This document shows positions 15,635 through 22,123 of a DNA stretch of 23,359 nt, one piece after another. Location of the stretch: contig JAJDIC010000030.1 of assembly GCA_030266525.1 (NCBI GenBank), positions 1 through 23,359 on the forward strand, in the 5' to 3' direction. Both the position numbers and the translations under genes were made by a program. The first letter of the stretch is position 1. The number at the start of each line of letters is the position of its first letter. The notes below the pieces were generated by a model, which did no database searches, had not been told where the DNA came from, and was given only the letters and a program-made list of their open reading frames with translations. This stretch comes from Desulfovibrio sp. OttesenSCG-928-G15 (GTDB lineage: Bacteria; Desulfobacterota; Desulfovibrionia; Desulfovibrionales; Desulfovibrionaceae).

Positions 15635-16321
15635 TCAAGGAAGTCTTGCTGTTTTCAATTCACCGGTTACGGAATCGCCCTGCTTGCGAACAAGCACATA
15701 GCCCCCGCCCTGTAAATCGCCGGGGTTGATCACATGGGTGTTGCCTATGTGATCTTCGCCGACAGATTCATGAATATGCCCGCACAGGCAAAGGGCCGGT
15801 TGGTGCTTTTCAATAAACTCGCGCACGGCAACGCTGCCCGCGCTAGCGCCGGAAGAAAGCTTGTCGCAAGCGCTGTCTCTGGGGGGCGTGTGGGAAACCA
15901 GAACCAGATACGGGGCTTGCCCGCCGTTGGCTCTGACCGCTTCGGCATGGGCTTCCTCCAGCCAGGCGGCAAGCTGTTTTTCACTGAATTCACTCGGGGT
16001 ATTAAAGGGGGTCGGGGTAGAGCCGCCCACGCCTATTGCGTACACGCCGGGAAAAAGTCGACCAGAGCGCACATGCAGGTTCCAGCCCCTGTCTTCCAGC
16101 CAGCCGGTTATCTGACTGCGGTCCATGTTGCCTATCTGGGCGTACAGGGTCGGGTTCAGCGCGATGATTGGTTCCAGAACTTTCGCGGCCTGGCTTATGC
16201 CCCCGGCAAAGGTGATGTCGCCGGTAACAAGCACCCCCTGCGCCCCGGCAATTTCCGGAATATTGGTCAAATTGTCCAGGTTTTCATGAATATCCCCAAA
16301 GGCGACCCAATACGGTTCCAT
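15635..16321 (-). CDS. Calcineurin-like metallophosphoesterase
   Basis: A 228-residue two-metal phosphoesterase. The metal-binding blocks are in the expected order: GDIHEN (D10, H12), VTGDIT (D35), GNMD (N65), SHTPP (H144) and CGHIHES (H182, H184). The third block normally reads GNHD; the histidine that helps protonate the leaving group is Met66 here, as in some Icc/YfcE-like relatives, so turnover or substrate range may differ. The ATG at 16321 follows AAGGGGAG; the open frame extends to 16399 without another start signal. There is no signal peptide. It is upstream of the lipoprotein hexosaminidase (71-base gap) and divergent from the formyl-THF cyclo-ligase gene. The substrate is unknown. 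Confidence 0.85.
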   Translation of the reverse strand: MEPYWVAFGDIHENLDNLTNIPEIAGAQGVLVTGDITFAGGISQAAKVLEPIIALNPTLYAQIGNMDRSQITGWLEDRGWNLHVRSGRLFPGVYAIGVGGSTPTPFNTPSEFSEKQLAAWLEEAHAEAVRANGGQAPYLVLVSHTPPRDSACDKLSSGASAGSVAVREFIEKHQPALCLCGHIHESVGEDHIGNTHVINPGDLQGGGYVLVRKQGDSVTGELKTARLP

Positions 16322-16393
16322 CACACTCCCCTTATGGCAAACAGGTAAAAATGTCGGGCAGATGGTACCAAGGCCGGGGTAAAAACACAATAA

Positions 16394-16427
16394 CGCCACT
16401 TTTCACTTGCCAGTCATAACAGTGGCG
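16394..16427. promoter_or_regulatory. Inverted repeat around the fthC -35 element
   Basis: CGCCACT (16394-16400) and AGTGGCG (16421-16427) are perfect 7-bp inverted arms with a 20-base spacer that contains the TTGCCA -35 element. A regulator binding here would overlap the promoter. It may equally be chance. Confidence 0.3.
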
Positions 16428-16434
16428 CTATACC
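16407..16434 (+). promoter_or_regulatory. Sigma-70-type promoter, possibly giving a leaderless mRNA
   Basis: TTGCCA-N16-TATACC is a fair sigma-70 promoter. A start site six to eight bases beyond the -10 would fall at about 16441-16443, at or next to the ATG at 16443. No Shine-Dalgarno lies before this ATG, which fits a leaderless transcript. Confidence 0.45.
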
Positions 16435-16442
16435 TTTGGTCC

Positions 16443-17030
16443 ATGCAAGAAACACCAGGAGACAAGGCGGCCTTGCGCAGCGCCATGCGACAAAAAAGAC
16501 TGGGCCAGCAAGCGGCGAAAAGCCTGCTGCTCTCCGGGATGGCGGCAGAGCATATTTTCGGCATGGCAGAGTGGTGCAAAGCACAAAGTGTAGCCCTGTA
16601 TATCGCCACTCGGGGTGAAACCGACACTGCCGTCCTGCTGGACAGGGCCTGGGCCGAGGGTAAAACCGTGCTTCTCCCCCTGTGCCTTGCCGACGCCCCC
16701 GGCCTTATGCGCCTCGTTCCCTGCGCAGGCCGGCATGAACTTGTGCCCGGTGCCTACAATATTCCCGAGCCGCGCCCCGCCGCCCTGCCCCAAAGCCAGG
16801 CTCCGGTGGACTTCATTCTTGTGCCCGGTCTGGCTTTTGACAAACGCGGTATACGCCTCGGGCAGGGCGGCGGCTATTACGACCGGCTTTTCTCCCGGCC
16901 GGAATACTCGTCCAGCTTCCGGCTGGGCTTTGCCTATTCCTGGCAAATTGTTGACTTTCTGCCATCGCAGCCCTGGGATGTTCCGGTACACGCCCTGTGC
17001 AGCGAGGAGGGTATTCAATGGACAGCGTAA
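16443..17030 (+). CDS. 5-formyltetrahydrofolate cyclo-ligase
   Basis: This enzyme (5,10-methenyl-THF synthetase; ygfA/fthC type) uses ATP to convert 5-formyl-THF to 5,10-methenyl-THF and so returns a storage/inhibitory folate to the active pool. The 195-residue protein has the N-terminal basic ATP-site helix KAALRSAMRQKR (8-19), the central ALYIATRGETDT (51-62, folate-site region), LVPGLAFDKRGIRLGQGGGYYDR (126-148) with the glycine-rich signature GQGGGYYDR, and the closing PVHAL (181-185). I chose the ATG at 16443; the frame can extend to a TTG at 16407 but that lies inside the likely promoter. Its end overlaps the start of the next gene by 13 bases, which suggests translational coupling. Confidence 0.9.
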   Translation: MQETPGDKAALRSAMRQKRLGQQAAKSLLLSGMAAEHIFGMAEWCKAQSVALYIATRGETDTAVLLDRAWAEGKTVLLPLCLADAPGLMRLVPCAGRHELVPGAYNIPEPRPAALPQSQAPVDFILVPGLAFDKRGIRLGQGGGYYDRLFSRPEYSSSFRLGFAYSWQIVDFLPSQPWDVPVHALCSEEGIQWTA

Positions 17031-17851
17031 GCGCCTCAGCATCATTTTCCGGGCAAGCCACGCCCGGCCATGCGCCAGCAGGCCAGACCACGGTCGCGCA
17101 CATGCCTGACGCCCCCCACGCGGACGGAGCCTTCATTTCCTTTGCCTTTCCCGGGGTTTCAGGCGTGCGCTGTGTTTTTACCACGGCAACGCGCGGAACC
17201 TATGGCATGGGCTATGGCGACGCAGGCAATAGCCCGGAAAACACCGGCCTTGCCGCTGCAAACCGGCAGGCGCTTCTGGCATCGTGCGGGCTTTCGCGCT
17301 GGGTTGAATTACGCCAGGTACACAAGGACCATATTGTGTTCAACCCCGAGCCGACGGGTGTAAACGAAAATTCCCGCCTGGAAGGGGACGGCGCGTCCAC
17401 CAAAGACAGGGGCCTGGCCCTGGCCATCAAGACAGCGGATTGCCAGCCCATTCTCCTGACCGACAAGGCGGGGTCGGCAGTTGCGGCGCTGCATGCCGGC
17501 TGGCGCGGCAATGCCATGAACTTTCCCGGAACCGGCGTTGCCCGCTTTTGCGAAGAATACGGCATTGCCCCCAAAGACGTTCTGGCGGTGCGCGGCCCAA
17601 GCCTTGGTCCGGCGGCGGCGGAGTTTGTCAATTTTGTCCGTGAATGGCCGGAGGAATTTACCCCCTGGTTCTGCCCGCCGAACAGGACAATGGACTTGTG
17701 GGGCCTGTGCAGAGCGCAGCTTGTGGCTGCGGGCCTTGAGCCGGGGAATGTGTTTTCGCTGGATCTATGCACCTTTTCCCTGCCGGGCCTGTTCTTTTCC
17801 CACCGTCGCGGGGATGCGGGGCGTCAGGTTTCTTTGATCTGGAAGGAGTAG
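17018..17851 (+). CDS. LACC1/YfiH-family (purine nucleoside phosphorylase-like, 'polyphenol oxidase')
   Basis: This family was annotated as laccase-domain polyphenol oxidase; later work showed purine nucleoside phosphorylase/adenosine deaminase activity for some members and a role in correcting peptidoglycan composition for E. coli PgeF. The 277-residue product keeps the Zn/copper-type triad H102 (LRQVHKDH), C142 (KTADCQP) and H159 (ALHAGWRG), plus DGASTKDRGLALAIKTADC and a late FFSHRRGDAGRQ. It carries an extra N-terminal segment of about 40 low-complexity residues before the domain. The ATG at 17018 has GAGGAGG seven bases upstream, lying inside the end of the cyclo-ligase gene. The gamma-glutamyltransferase homologue follows after two bases. 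Confidence 0.88.
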   Translation: MDSVSASASFSGQATPGHAPAGQTTVAHMPDAPHADGAFISFAFPGVSGVRCVFTTATRGTYGMGYGDAGNSPENTGLAAANRQALLASCGLSRWVELRQVHKDHIVFNPEPTGVNENSRLEGDGASTKDRGLALAIKTADCQPILLTDKAGSAVAALHAGWRGNAMNFPGTGVARFCEEYGIAPKDVLAVRGPSLGPAAAEFVNFVREWPEEFTPWFCPPNRTMDLWGLCRAQLVAAGLEPGNVFSLDLCTFSLPGLFFSHRRGDAGRQVSLIWKE

Positions 17852-17853
17852 CC

Positions 17854-19518
17854 ATGCGCACGGTCAGAGCGTACCACGGCGCGGTTGTCGCGCCCCACTC
17901 CCTTGCGGCAGAAGCCGGACTGGATATATTGAAAAAGGGCGGCACAGCAGTGCAGGCGGCTGTAGCCACCGCAGCTACCCTGTGTGTGGTGTATCCACAC
18001 ATGACAGGACTTGGCGGCGATGCCTTCTGGCAGATTATGCCTGGCCCGCTTGGCCAGACCGGTGCAAATTCGCCGGACTCGCCCCGGCTCGAACCGGTGT
18101 TTATTGACGCCTGCGGGCGCTCCGCTGCGCTTGGCACCCTTGACTGGTACCAGAACAAAGGGTCTGGCGGCAAAGTGCCCAAGCGTGGCGGGGCCTGCGC
18201 CCTGACCATGGCCGGGGCTGTTTCCGGCTGGGAAGCCGCGCTTTCGCTGCACCTTCCCTGCGGCGACAACGCAGCAACGCTCACCCTTGCGGATGTGTTT
18301 GCAAACGCCATCGGTTATGCGCAAGAGGGCTTCCCCGTATCAAACCTGCTGTCTAAAACCGTGCAGGCCGTGCGGCAGGAACTGGCAGACATTCCCGGCT
18401 TTGCCGAGACTTTTTTGTGTCACGGCACAATAGCGGGCCAGGCCCCAGACAAAGGCGCGCGCTTATACCTGCCCAACCTGGGCAACACCCTGCACCGCCT
18501 GGCGGAAGAAGGTCTGCACGCCTTTTACTCCGGCAGTCTGGCCAAAGAAACCGCCGCCGCCCTGGAAAAAGCCGGTTCTCCCCTGCGCGAGGAAGACTTT
18601 TTTGCGCACAAGGCCGAGATGTTGCGGCCGCTTTCGCTGCGCCTTGCAAAGGGCACTCTCTATAACAGCGCCCCGCCTACCCAGGGAGTGAGTTCGCTGA
18701 TGATTCTCGGCATCATGGAGCGTTACGCCGCAAAGCATGGCCTTGCCCGAAGCGAAGATGCCCTGATTCACGCGGCAGTGGAGGCGACAAAACAGGCCTT
18801 TTTACTGCGCGACAAATATCTTGGCGACCCGGAACACATGGGCCTGAACGCGCAGGAGCTGCTTGACGGCGCGCTGCTTGACAGGCTTGCCGCCGCCATT
18901 TCGCCGGATCGGGCCATGCCCTGGCCGCCCCCGCTCATGCCGCCCGGCGGCGATACGGTCTGGTTTGGCGCGGCAGACGTGTGGGGCAACATGGTCAGCT
19001 GTATCCAGAGTGTGTATCACGAGTTCGGCACCGGCCTTGTCTTGCCGCAAAGCGGCCTTACCTGGCATAACCGGGGACTGGGCTTTTGCTATACGCCGGG
19101 GCACCCCAACGGCCTCGGCCCCGGCAAAAAACCCTTTCACACCCTGAACCCGGCTTTTGCAGTAATGGATGACGGACGAAGAATTGCTTATGGCACAATG
19201 GGCGGTGAAGGCCAGCCCCAAACCCAGGCCGCTATTTTCACCCGCTACGCCCTGCTGGGCAAAAGCCCGGCCAAGGCCGTAGCCGCGCCGCGCTGGCTGC
19301 TGGGCCGTGCCTGGGGCGACCAGAGTGACACGCTCAAGCTGGAGGCTTCCTACGCTCCCGAGGTGTTTTCCCGTCTGGCAGATCTCGGGCATGACCTTGA
19401 GCGCGTTCCGGCTTTCAGTTCCATGATGGGGCATGCGGGCATGATAGTCAGACACCCGGATGCCCTGCTCGAAGCAGGGGCGGATCCGAGAAGTGACGGC
19501 GCCGCCTGCGCCTGGTAG
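17854..19518 (+). CDS. Gamma-glutamyltransferase family protein, cytoplasmic type
   Basis: An Ntn-hydrolase that normally cleaves itself into two subunits and acts on gamma-glutamyl or related amides. The 554-residue protein has MTGLGGDAFW (50-59), PPTQGVSS (274-281), the self-cleavage/nucleophile site at T368 in PPGGDTVWFGAADVWGNMVS (363-382), HNRG (405-408), and MGGEGQPQTQ (449-458). There is no signal peptide: the start at 17854, after a GGAAGGAG SD, goes straight into the domain. Periplasmic Ggt enzymes are exported, so this is nearer to YwrD or oxamate-amidohydrolase-like (HpxW) relatives, and glutathione need not be the substrate. The start lies two bases after the stop of the preceding gene, so these three genes are one operon. 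Confidence 0.88.
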   Translation: MRTVRAYHGAVVAPHSLAAEAGLDILKKGGTAVQAAVATAATLCVVYPHMTGLGGDAFWQIMPGPLGQTGANSPDSPRLEPVFIDACGRSAALGTLDWYQNKGSGGKVPKRGGACALTMAGAVSGWEAALSLHLPCGDNAATLTLADVFANAIGYAQEGFPVSNLLSKTVQAVRQELADIPGFAETFLCHGTIAGQAPDKGARLYLPNLGNTLHRLAEEGLHAFYSGSLAKETAAALEKAGSPLREEDFFAHKAEMLRPLSLRLAKGTLYNSAPPTQGVSSLMILGIMERYAAKHGLARSEDALIHAAVEATKQAFLLRDKYLGDPEHMGLNAQELLDGALLDRLAAAISPDRAMPWPPPLMPPGGDTVWFGAADVWGNMVSCIQSVYHEFGTGLVLPQSGLTWHNRGLGFCYTPGHPNGLGPGKKPFHTLNPAFAVMDDGRRIAYGTMGGEGQPQTQAAIFTRYALLGKSPAKAVAAPRWLLGRAWGDQSDTLKLEASYAPEVFSRLADLGHDLERVPAFSSMMGHAGMIVRHPDALLEAGADPRSDGAACAW

Positions 19519-19739
19519 GGAAAGGTCCGATTTTTTCCACCTGGACTGCGCTGCTTCGCCCTTTGCAAAAGCGGGCAGGACCAAAGAGTCCGGCCATCTT
19601 CCGCAAAGGACTCGCGCCTTGCCGGATACGCCTTGCCGGATACGCCTTGCCAGATGCGAAAAAACTACGAAAAACCCGGACCGTTCCCCGGCGCTTCCTT
19701 ACAATAATTTTTGAATGACCCACTATATCAGGAGTTCCC
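19519..19739. other. Gap between the Ggt-like gene and queD
   Basis: 221 bases hold a short tandem repeat and the presumed queD promoter. TTACAA (near 19699) and TATATC (near 19724) are loosely spaced. I find no preQ1 riboswitch pattern (no CTA...AAAAACTA fold), although queuosine genes often have one. Confidence 0.45.
19615..19656. repeat. 14-bp tandem repeat, three copies
   Basis: CGCCTTGCCGGATA occurs at 19615-19628 and 19629-19642 exactly, and at 19643-19656 with two changes. It lies in the gap upstream of queD. No function can be assigned. Confidence 0.8.
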
Positions 19740-20129
19740 ATGTCTCGTTCTTTTTGGCGACTGGCAGTCCGTTCGGACTTTTCCTCGGCCCACGCGCTTC
19801 GGCATTATCAGGGCAAATGCGAAAGCCCGCACGGTCATAATTTTCAGGTGGAAGTGATGGTGGAAGGCGACACCCTGACTCCGGATACGGAACTGCTGCT
19901 GGATTTTTCCGATATCAAGCGGGACTTGAAAAGCGTGCTGGACACGCTGGACCACAAAGACCTGAACACCACCCCGCCCTTTGACAAAATCAACCCTTCC
20001 TCGGAAAATCTGGCCCGCCACATCTACCGGGAACTGGCCCCCCTGACCGCCCGGCATGGGGTGCACCTGTACAGCGTAACAGTGAGCGAAAAGGCGGCGC
20101 AAAGCGCCACCTATTATGAAATGGCATAG
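19740..20129 (+). CDS. queD: 6-carboxy-tetrahydropterin synthase (PTPS family)
   Basis: QueD makes 6-carboxy-5,6,7,8-tetrahydropterin from dihydroneopterin triphosphate, the first committed step to queuosine, the modified base of several tRNAs. The 129-residue length is typical. The zinc ligands H18 (SSAHAL), H31 and H33 (SPHGHNF), the catalytic C27 (GKCESPHGH), the D71-H72 pair (LDHKDLN) and the pterin-anchoring E117 (VSEKAA) are all present. AGGAG lies five to six bases before the ATG. No other queuosine gene is in the window. A sister 6-pyruvoyl-tetrahydropterin synthase cannot be excluded, but the CxxxHGH spacing is that of QueD. Confidence 0.9.
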   Translation: MSRSFWRLAVRSDFSSAHALRHYQGKCESPHGHNFQVEVMVEGDTLTPDTELLLDFSDIKRDLKSVLDTLDHKDLNTTPPFDKINPSSENLARHIYRELAPLTARHGVHLYSVTVSEKAAQSATYYEMA

Positions 20130-20240
20130 GTACTGTTCCCTCCGGCGTTAGGGAACCGCTGATTACATAACAATGCATAGCAAAACAGAACAACGCGCAT
20201 TGCCATAGAAACAGTTCTCCCACAACACGCAGGAAACGAT

Positions 20241-20283
20241 GAAGCGTTTCGCAACGGGGAACACCCCCGTCACGAAACGCTTC
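20241..20283. terminator. Stem-loop between convergent queD and the dsrF-like gene
   Basis: GAAGCGTTTCG (20241-20251) pairs with CGAAACGCTTC (20273-20283), with an inner ACGGGG/CCCCGT. It sits between two converging genes. No strong U tract follows in either direction, so its termination strength is uncertain. Confidence 0.65.
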
Positions 20284-20332
20284 TCTGTTGCCAAAAACTC
20301 TCTGAAGTAAACAGGAAATACTGAGTATTTCC

Positions 20333-20665
20333 TTAAAACGTCAATACCGACCCTTCCCCCAACACTTCCGGAATATCCGCAGCAGGGGTAACGGTGATAC
20401 CGTCCGGCAGCATGGATTCCTCAATGCCGCGTTGTTCCATGTCTTCTTTTACGGCGTGAATTTCCCCTTCTTCACCCAGGAAGCGGGCAAAAAGGTTTTT
20501 CACATAGCCGCTTTTGCCGAGCACGCTGTAAATGCCGTCGCCCAACAGGATGATTTTCACGTCCATACCGGCGCTGGAAAACATGGCCCAGGCCGAGCGG
20601 ATACCCAATGTGGCTTCTTCCTTCCCAAGGGGCTTGCGAATCAGAACAGTACAGGAACTAATCAT
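20333..20665 (-). CDS. DsrF/TusC-like sulfur-relay protein
   Basis: A 110-residue protein of the DsrE/DsrF-like fold. The marks are GDGIYSVLGKSG (42-53), equivalent to the DGV/DGVFQLL segment of TusC, and AVKEDMEQRGI (71-81), equivalent to the segment before the C-terminal strand. In DsrEFH and TusBCD the F/C subunit is mainly structural and need not carry a persulfide cysteine; the only cysteine here is C5, near the N-terminus. The ATG at 20665 is preceded by AAGGCGG. It is the last gene of the four-gene minus-strand run, 11 bases after the DsrE-like gene. The family call is good, the exact orthology is moderate, because DsrE-fold proteins have many paralogues. Confidence 0.75.
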   Translation of the reverse strand: MISSCTVLIRKPLGKEEATLGIRSAWAMFSSAGMDVKIILLGDGIYSVLGKSGYVKNLFARFLGEEGEIHAVKEDMEQRGIEESMLPDGITVTPAADIPEVLGEGSVLTF

Positions 20666-20676
20666 GGTACACCGCC

Positions 20677-21078
20677 TTATTGTCCTATGGTAAACGCCAC
20701 ATCGGAAAGCATGAGCATTTTGGTGAAAGAGTCACCAACATCACCCCAGGCAACGCCCTCGGCATAGTCCAGCCCTTCGGTTCCCCGGCTGTACTCCGTG
20801 GTGTGGCAGGTGACAAGCTTCGCGCCTTTGGCGGCAAGGTCGCCTATGGCAGCTTCCAGCACAAAAGAATCCATATGAGCGCGCAATTCGTCGGAAATGG
20901 GCGAGCGCCCTTCCTTGTAGGGAACATTGGCGTTGGCCAGGTTACAGCCGTTGCCGTATAAAAAGATATTGACCTTGTTGCCCCTGTCCAGAAGGGCTTT
21001 GGCCAACTTGACCGCAAAGACCGCGTCTTCGCTTTCCGTGCTGCCCGAAAGAAGCGCAAAGGTAACTGTTTTTGCCAT
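20677..21078 (-). CDS. DsrE/TusD-like sulfurtransferase subunit
   Basis: A 133-residue DsrE-family protein. In DsrEFH and TusBCD this is the subunit whose conserved cysteine carries a persulfide and passes sulfur to DsrC/TusE. Here the fold pattern TVTFALLSGSTESEDAVFAV with the helix KLAKALLDRG (24-33), the strand VNIFLYGNGC (36-45) and the motif KLVTCHTTEYSRG (87-99) can be seen. C91, followed by a -RG, is where the active cysteine of DsrE/TusD (C-x-x-A-A-x-x-RG) is expected. A second cysteine is C45. The SD GGAGG is six bases before the ATG at 21078. The gene lies 10 bases from its upstream neighbour and 11 from its downstream one. No dsrC/tusE or tusA is in the window. Confidence 0.8.
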   Translation of the reverse strand: MAKTVTFALLSGSTESEDAVFAVKLAKALLDRGNKVNIFLYGNGCNLANANVPYKEGRSPISDELRAHMDSFVLEAAIGDLAAKGAKLVTCHTTEYSRGTEGLDYAEGVAWGDVGDSFTKMLMLSDVAFTIGQ

Positions 21079-21088
21079 TGTACGCCTC

Positions 21089-21370
21089 CTACAGCATTAT
21101 CACGGTTTCGAAATCTTCCAGCAGCCCGGCCATTTCGTCGTAATCCACGACTTCCACGTCATCGCCCGGGTCAAGCTGCCTTGCCTCAACAGCATCTTTT
21201 GCCGCATAAAAACTGTCCACATCCATGTCGGCAAAACGCTGCAACCCGGCTTCGCTGGAAAAAAAGACGCCGTCCGTCACAAAAAGGACGACTTTTTCGT
21301 CATCATCCGCGCTGAGCATAGCGAACTGCCGGACAGACTCACTGCTTGGCTTGTTGAGAATATAGAGCAT
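21089..21370 (-). CDS. DsrH/TusB-like sulfur-relay protein
   Basis: A 93-residue protein that starts MLYILNKPSSES and has KVVLFVTDGVFFSSE (26-40), which lines up with the opening and the 'LLIEDGV' strand of DsrH/TusB. It has no cysteine at all. DsrH of Allochromatium uses a conserved cysteine, but E. coli TusB also lacks one, so a structural role is the likelier one. The ATG at 21370 follows GGAAGGAA. Its place between an OsmC-like gene and dsrE- and dsrF-like genes makes the three-subunit reading stronger than the sequence alone would. The unusually acidic C-terminal half (DPGDDVEVVDYDEMAGLLEDF) is a feature of this copy. Confidence 0.72.
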   Translation of the reverse strand: MLYILNKPSSESVRQFAMLSADDDEKVVLFVTDGVFFSSEAGLQRFADMDVDSFYAAKDAVEARQLDPGDDVEVVDYDEMAGLLEDFETVIML

Positions 21371-21405
21371 GGTTTTCCTTCCTGTCCGTGAGAATGTGGT
21401 CGGTT

Positions 21406-21843
21406 TTAATCAATAAGCTCAATATCATAATCCATCTCTGTGCCCTCTTCCATGGTGTAGGTCACAAGAGAGCCGCGCATGAGCCCCCGACGAATGGGGT
21501 CAAACGCTTCCTGGGTAATGCCGTCGGCCTTTACTTCCACCTTGAGGGTATAAGGACCGAACTTGGTGCGCATGGCAGAGTCCTTTTCCTTTTCCACTTC
21601 GATGCTGGCCTTGAGCGAAACGGGCGTTCCCCCGGCGCGGATAATGTCGTTCCACAAAGAGTTGGTGAAGCAGGCCAGCGCACCGGCGGCAAGAAGGCGG
21701 CCGCCCATATGTTCGTCAGCCTTCTCCTCCGGGGTAAGCTTGTCAGAGCGGTAGTCAATCACGGGGTAGGCCACAGAGCCGGTTTTCAGTTCCCAGTGGG
21801 AACCGGAATCACGGGTCAATTCCAGATCAAAAGCGTGAGCCAT
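21406..21843 (-). CDS. OsmC-family protein
   Basis: A 145-residue protein of the OsmC/Ohr superfamily, whose classical members reduce organic hydroperoxides with two cysteines. The first cysteine region is present as GGRLLAAGALACFTNSLW (48-64), with C58 in place of the peroxidatic cysteine. The second, normally in a C-P-V-x-x-A-L motif, is replaced by RGSLVTYTMEEG (123-134) and the protein has no other cysteine. So it should not work as an ordinary OsmC/Ohr peroxidase; a single-cysteine thiol or persulfide role is possible. The ATG at 21843 follows AAGGAG. It is the first gene of the operon with the DsrH, DsrE and DsrF-like genes and is divergent from the sigma-54 regulator, with a sigma-54 promoter candidate upstream. 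Confidence 0.78.
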   Translation of the reverse strand: MAHAFDLELTRDSGSHWELKTGSVAYPVIDYRSDKLTPEEKADEHMGGRLLAAGALACFTNSLWNDIIRAGGTPVSLKASIEVEKEKDSAMRTKFGPYTLKVEVKADGITQEAFDPIRRGLMRGSLVTYTMEEGTEMDYDIELID

Positions 21844-21915
21844 GTGGGGTTTCTCCTTGTCAAAGGCGGTTGGGAAGGCACTGAAAAAAACTCGCCATGT
21901 TTCCTTGAAAAAGGG

Positions 21916-21939
21916 CGTTCGTGCATTTATGCACTAACG
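21916..21939. promoter_or_regulatory. Inverted repeat in the OsmC-operon leader
   Basis: CGTTCGTGCAT (21916-21926) and ATGCACTAACG (21929-21939) form 11-bp arms with one mismatch and a TT centre. It would lie at about +8 to +31 from the predicted sigma-54 start, where it could be an operator or a 5'-UTR hairpin. Confidence 0.5.
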
Positions 21940-21954
21940 TACTCCCGAGTCCAT

Positions 21955-21972
21955 TTAGCATATTCCATACCA
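21955..21972 (-). promoter_or_regulatory. Sigma-54 (RpoN) promoter candidate
   Basis: On the minus strand TGGTATGGAATATGCT has the invariant GG-N10-GC and matches the consensus TGGCACG-N4-TTGCW at 9 of 12 defined positions. It faces the OsmC-DsrHEF operon; the start site would be near 21946, leaving a leader of about 100 bases. The adjacent gene encodes a sigma-54 activator, which makes the site more credible. Confidence 0.65.
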
Positions 21973-22076
21973 CATCCTTTTTTATCCCTCTGATGCACAC
22001 TCCAAAGTCACGTATGATGTATGGGAAACGGGTAATCAGAGTTTTTTACTCCACCTGCCTGCGCACATTATTCGCA

Positions 22077-22109
22077 TTGACAGAAGACGAAAAGCCTTGC
22101 CAATATAGC
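22077..22109 (+). promoter_or_regulatory. Candidate sigma-70 promoter of the regulator gene
   Basis: A perfect TTGACA (22077-22082) is followed by CAATAT at 18 bases or TATAGC at 21 bases. The -10 is imperfect. Transcription would start within or next to the 16-bp palindrome. Confidence 0.4.
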
Positions 22110-22123
22110 GACAAATTTGTCGC
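22108..22123. promoter_or_regulatory. Perfect 16-bp palindrome, likely operator/enhancer
   Basis: GCGACAAATTTGTCGC is exactly self-complementary. It ends 25 bases before the regulator ATG and is about 165-175 bases upstream of the predicted sigma-54 start of the divergent operon. That is a suitable place for both an enhancer site of a Fis-type HTH and self-repression. Confidence 0.6.

Noticed and set aside
19657..19739. preQ1 riboswitch ahead of queD
   Set aside because: Neither the class I C-rich loop with A-rich tail nor another preQ1 fold could be drawn.
20130..20240. Possible insertion-sequence end (GGGAACCGCTGATTA near 20148)
   Set aside because: It vaguely resembles terminal repeats of some elements, but there is no matching inverted copy, target duplication or transposase in the window.
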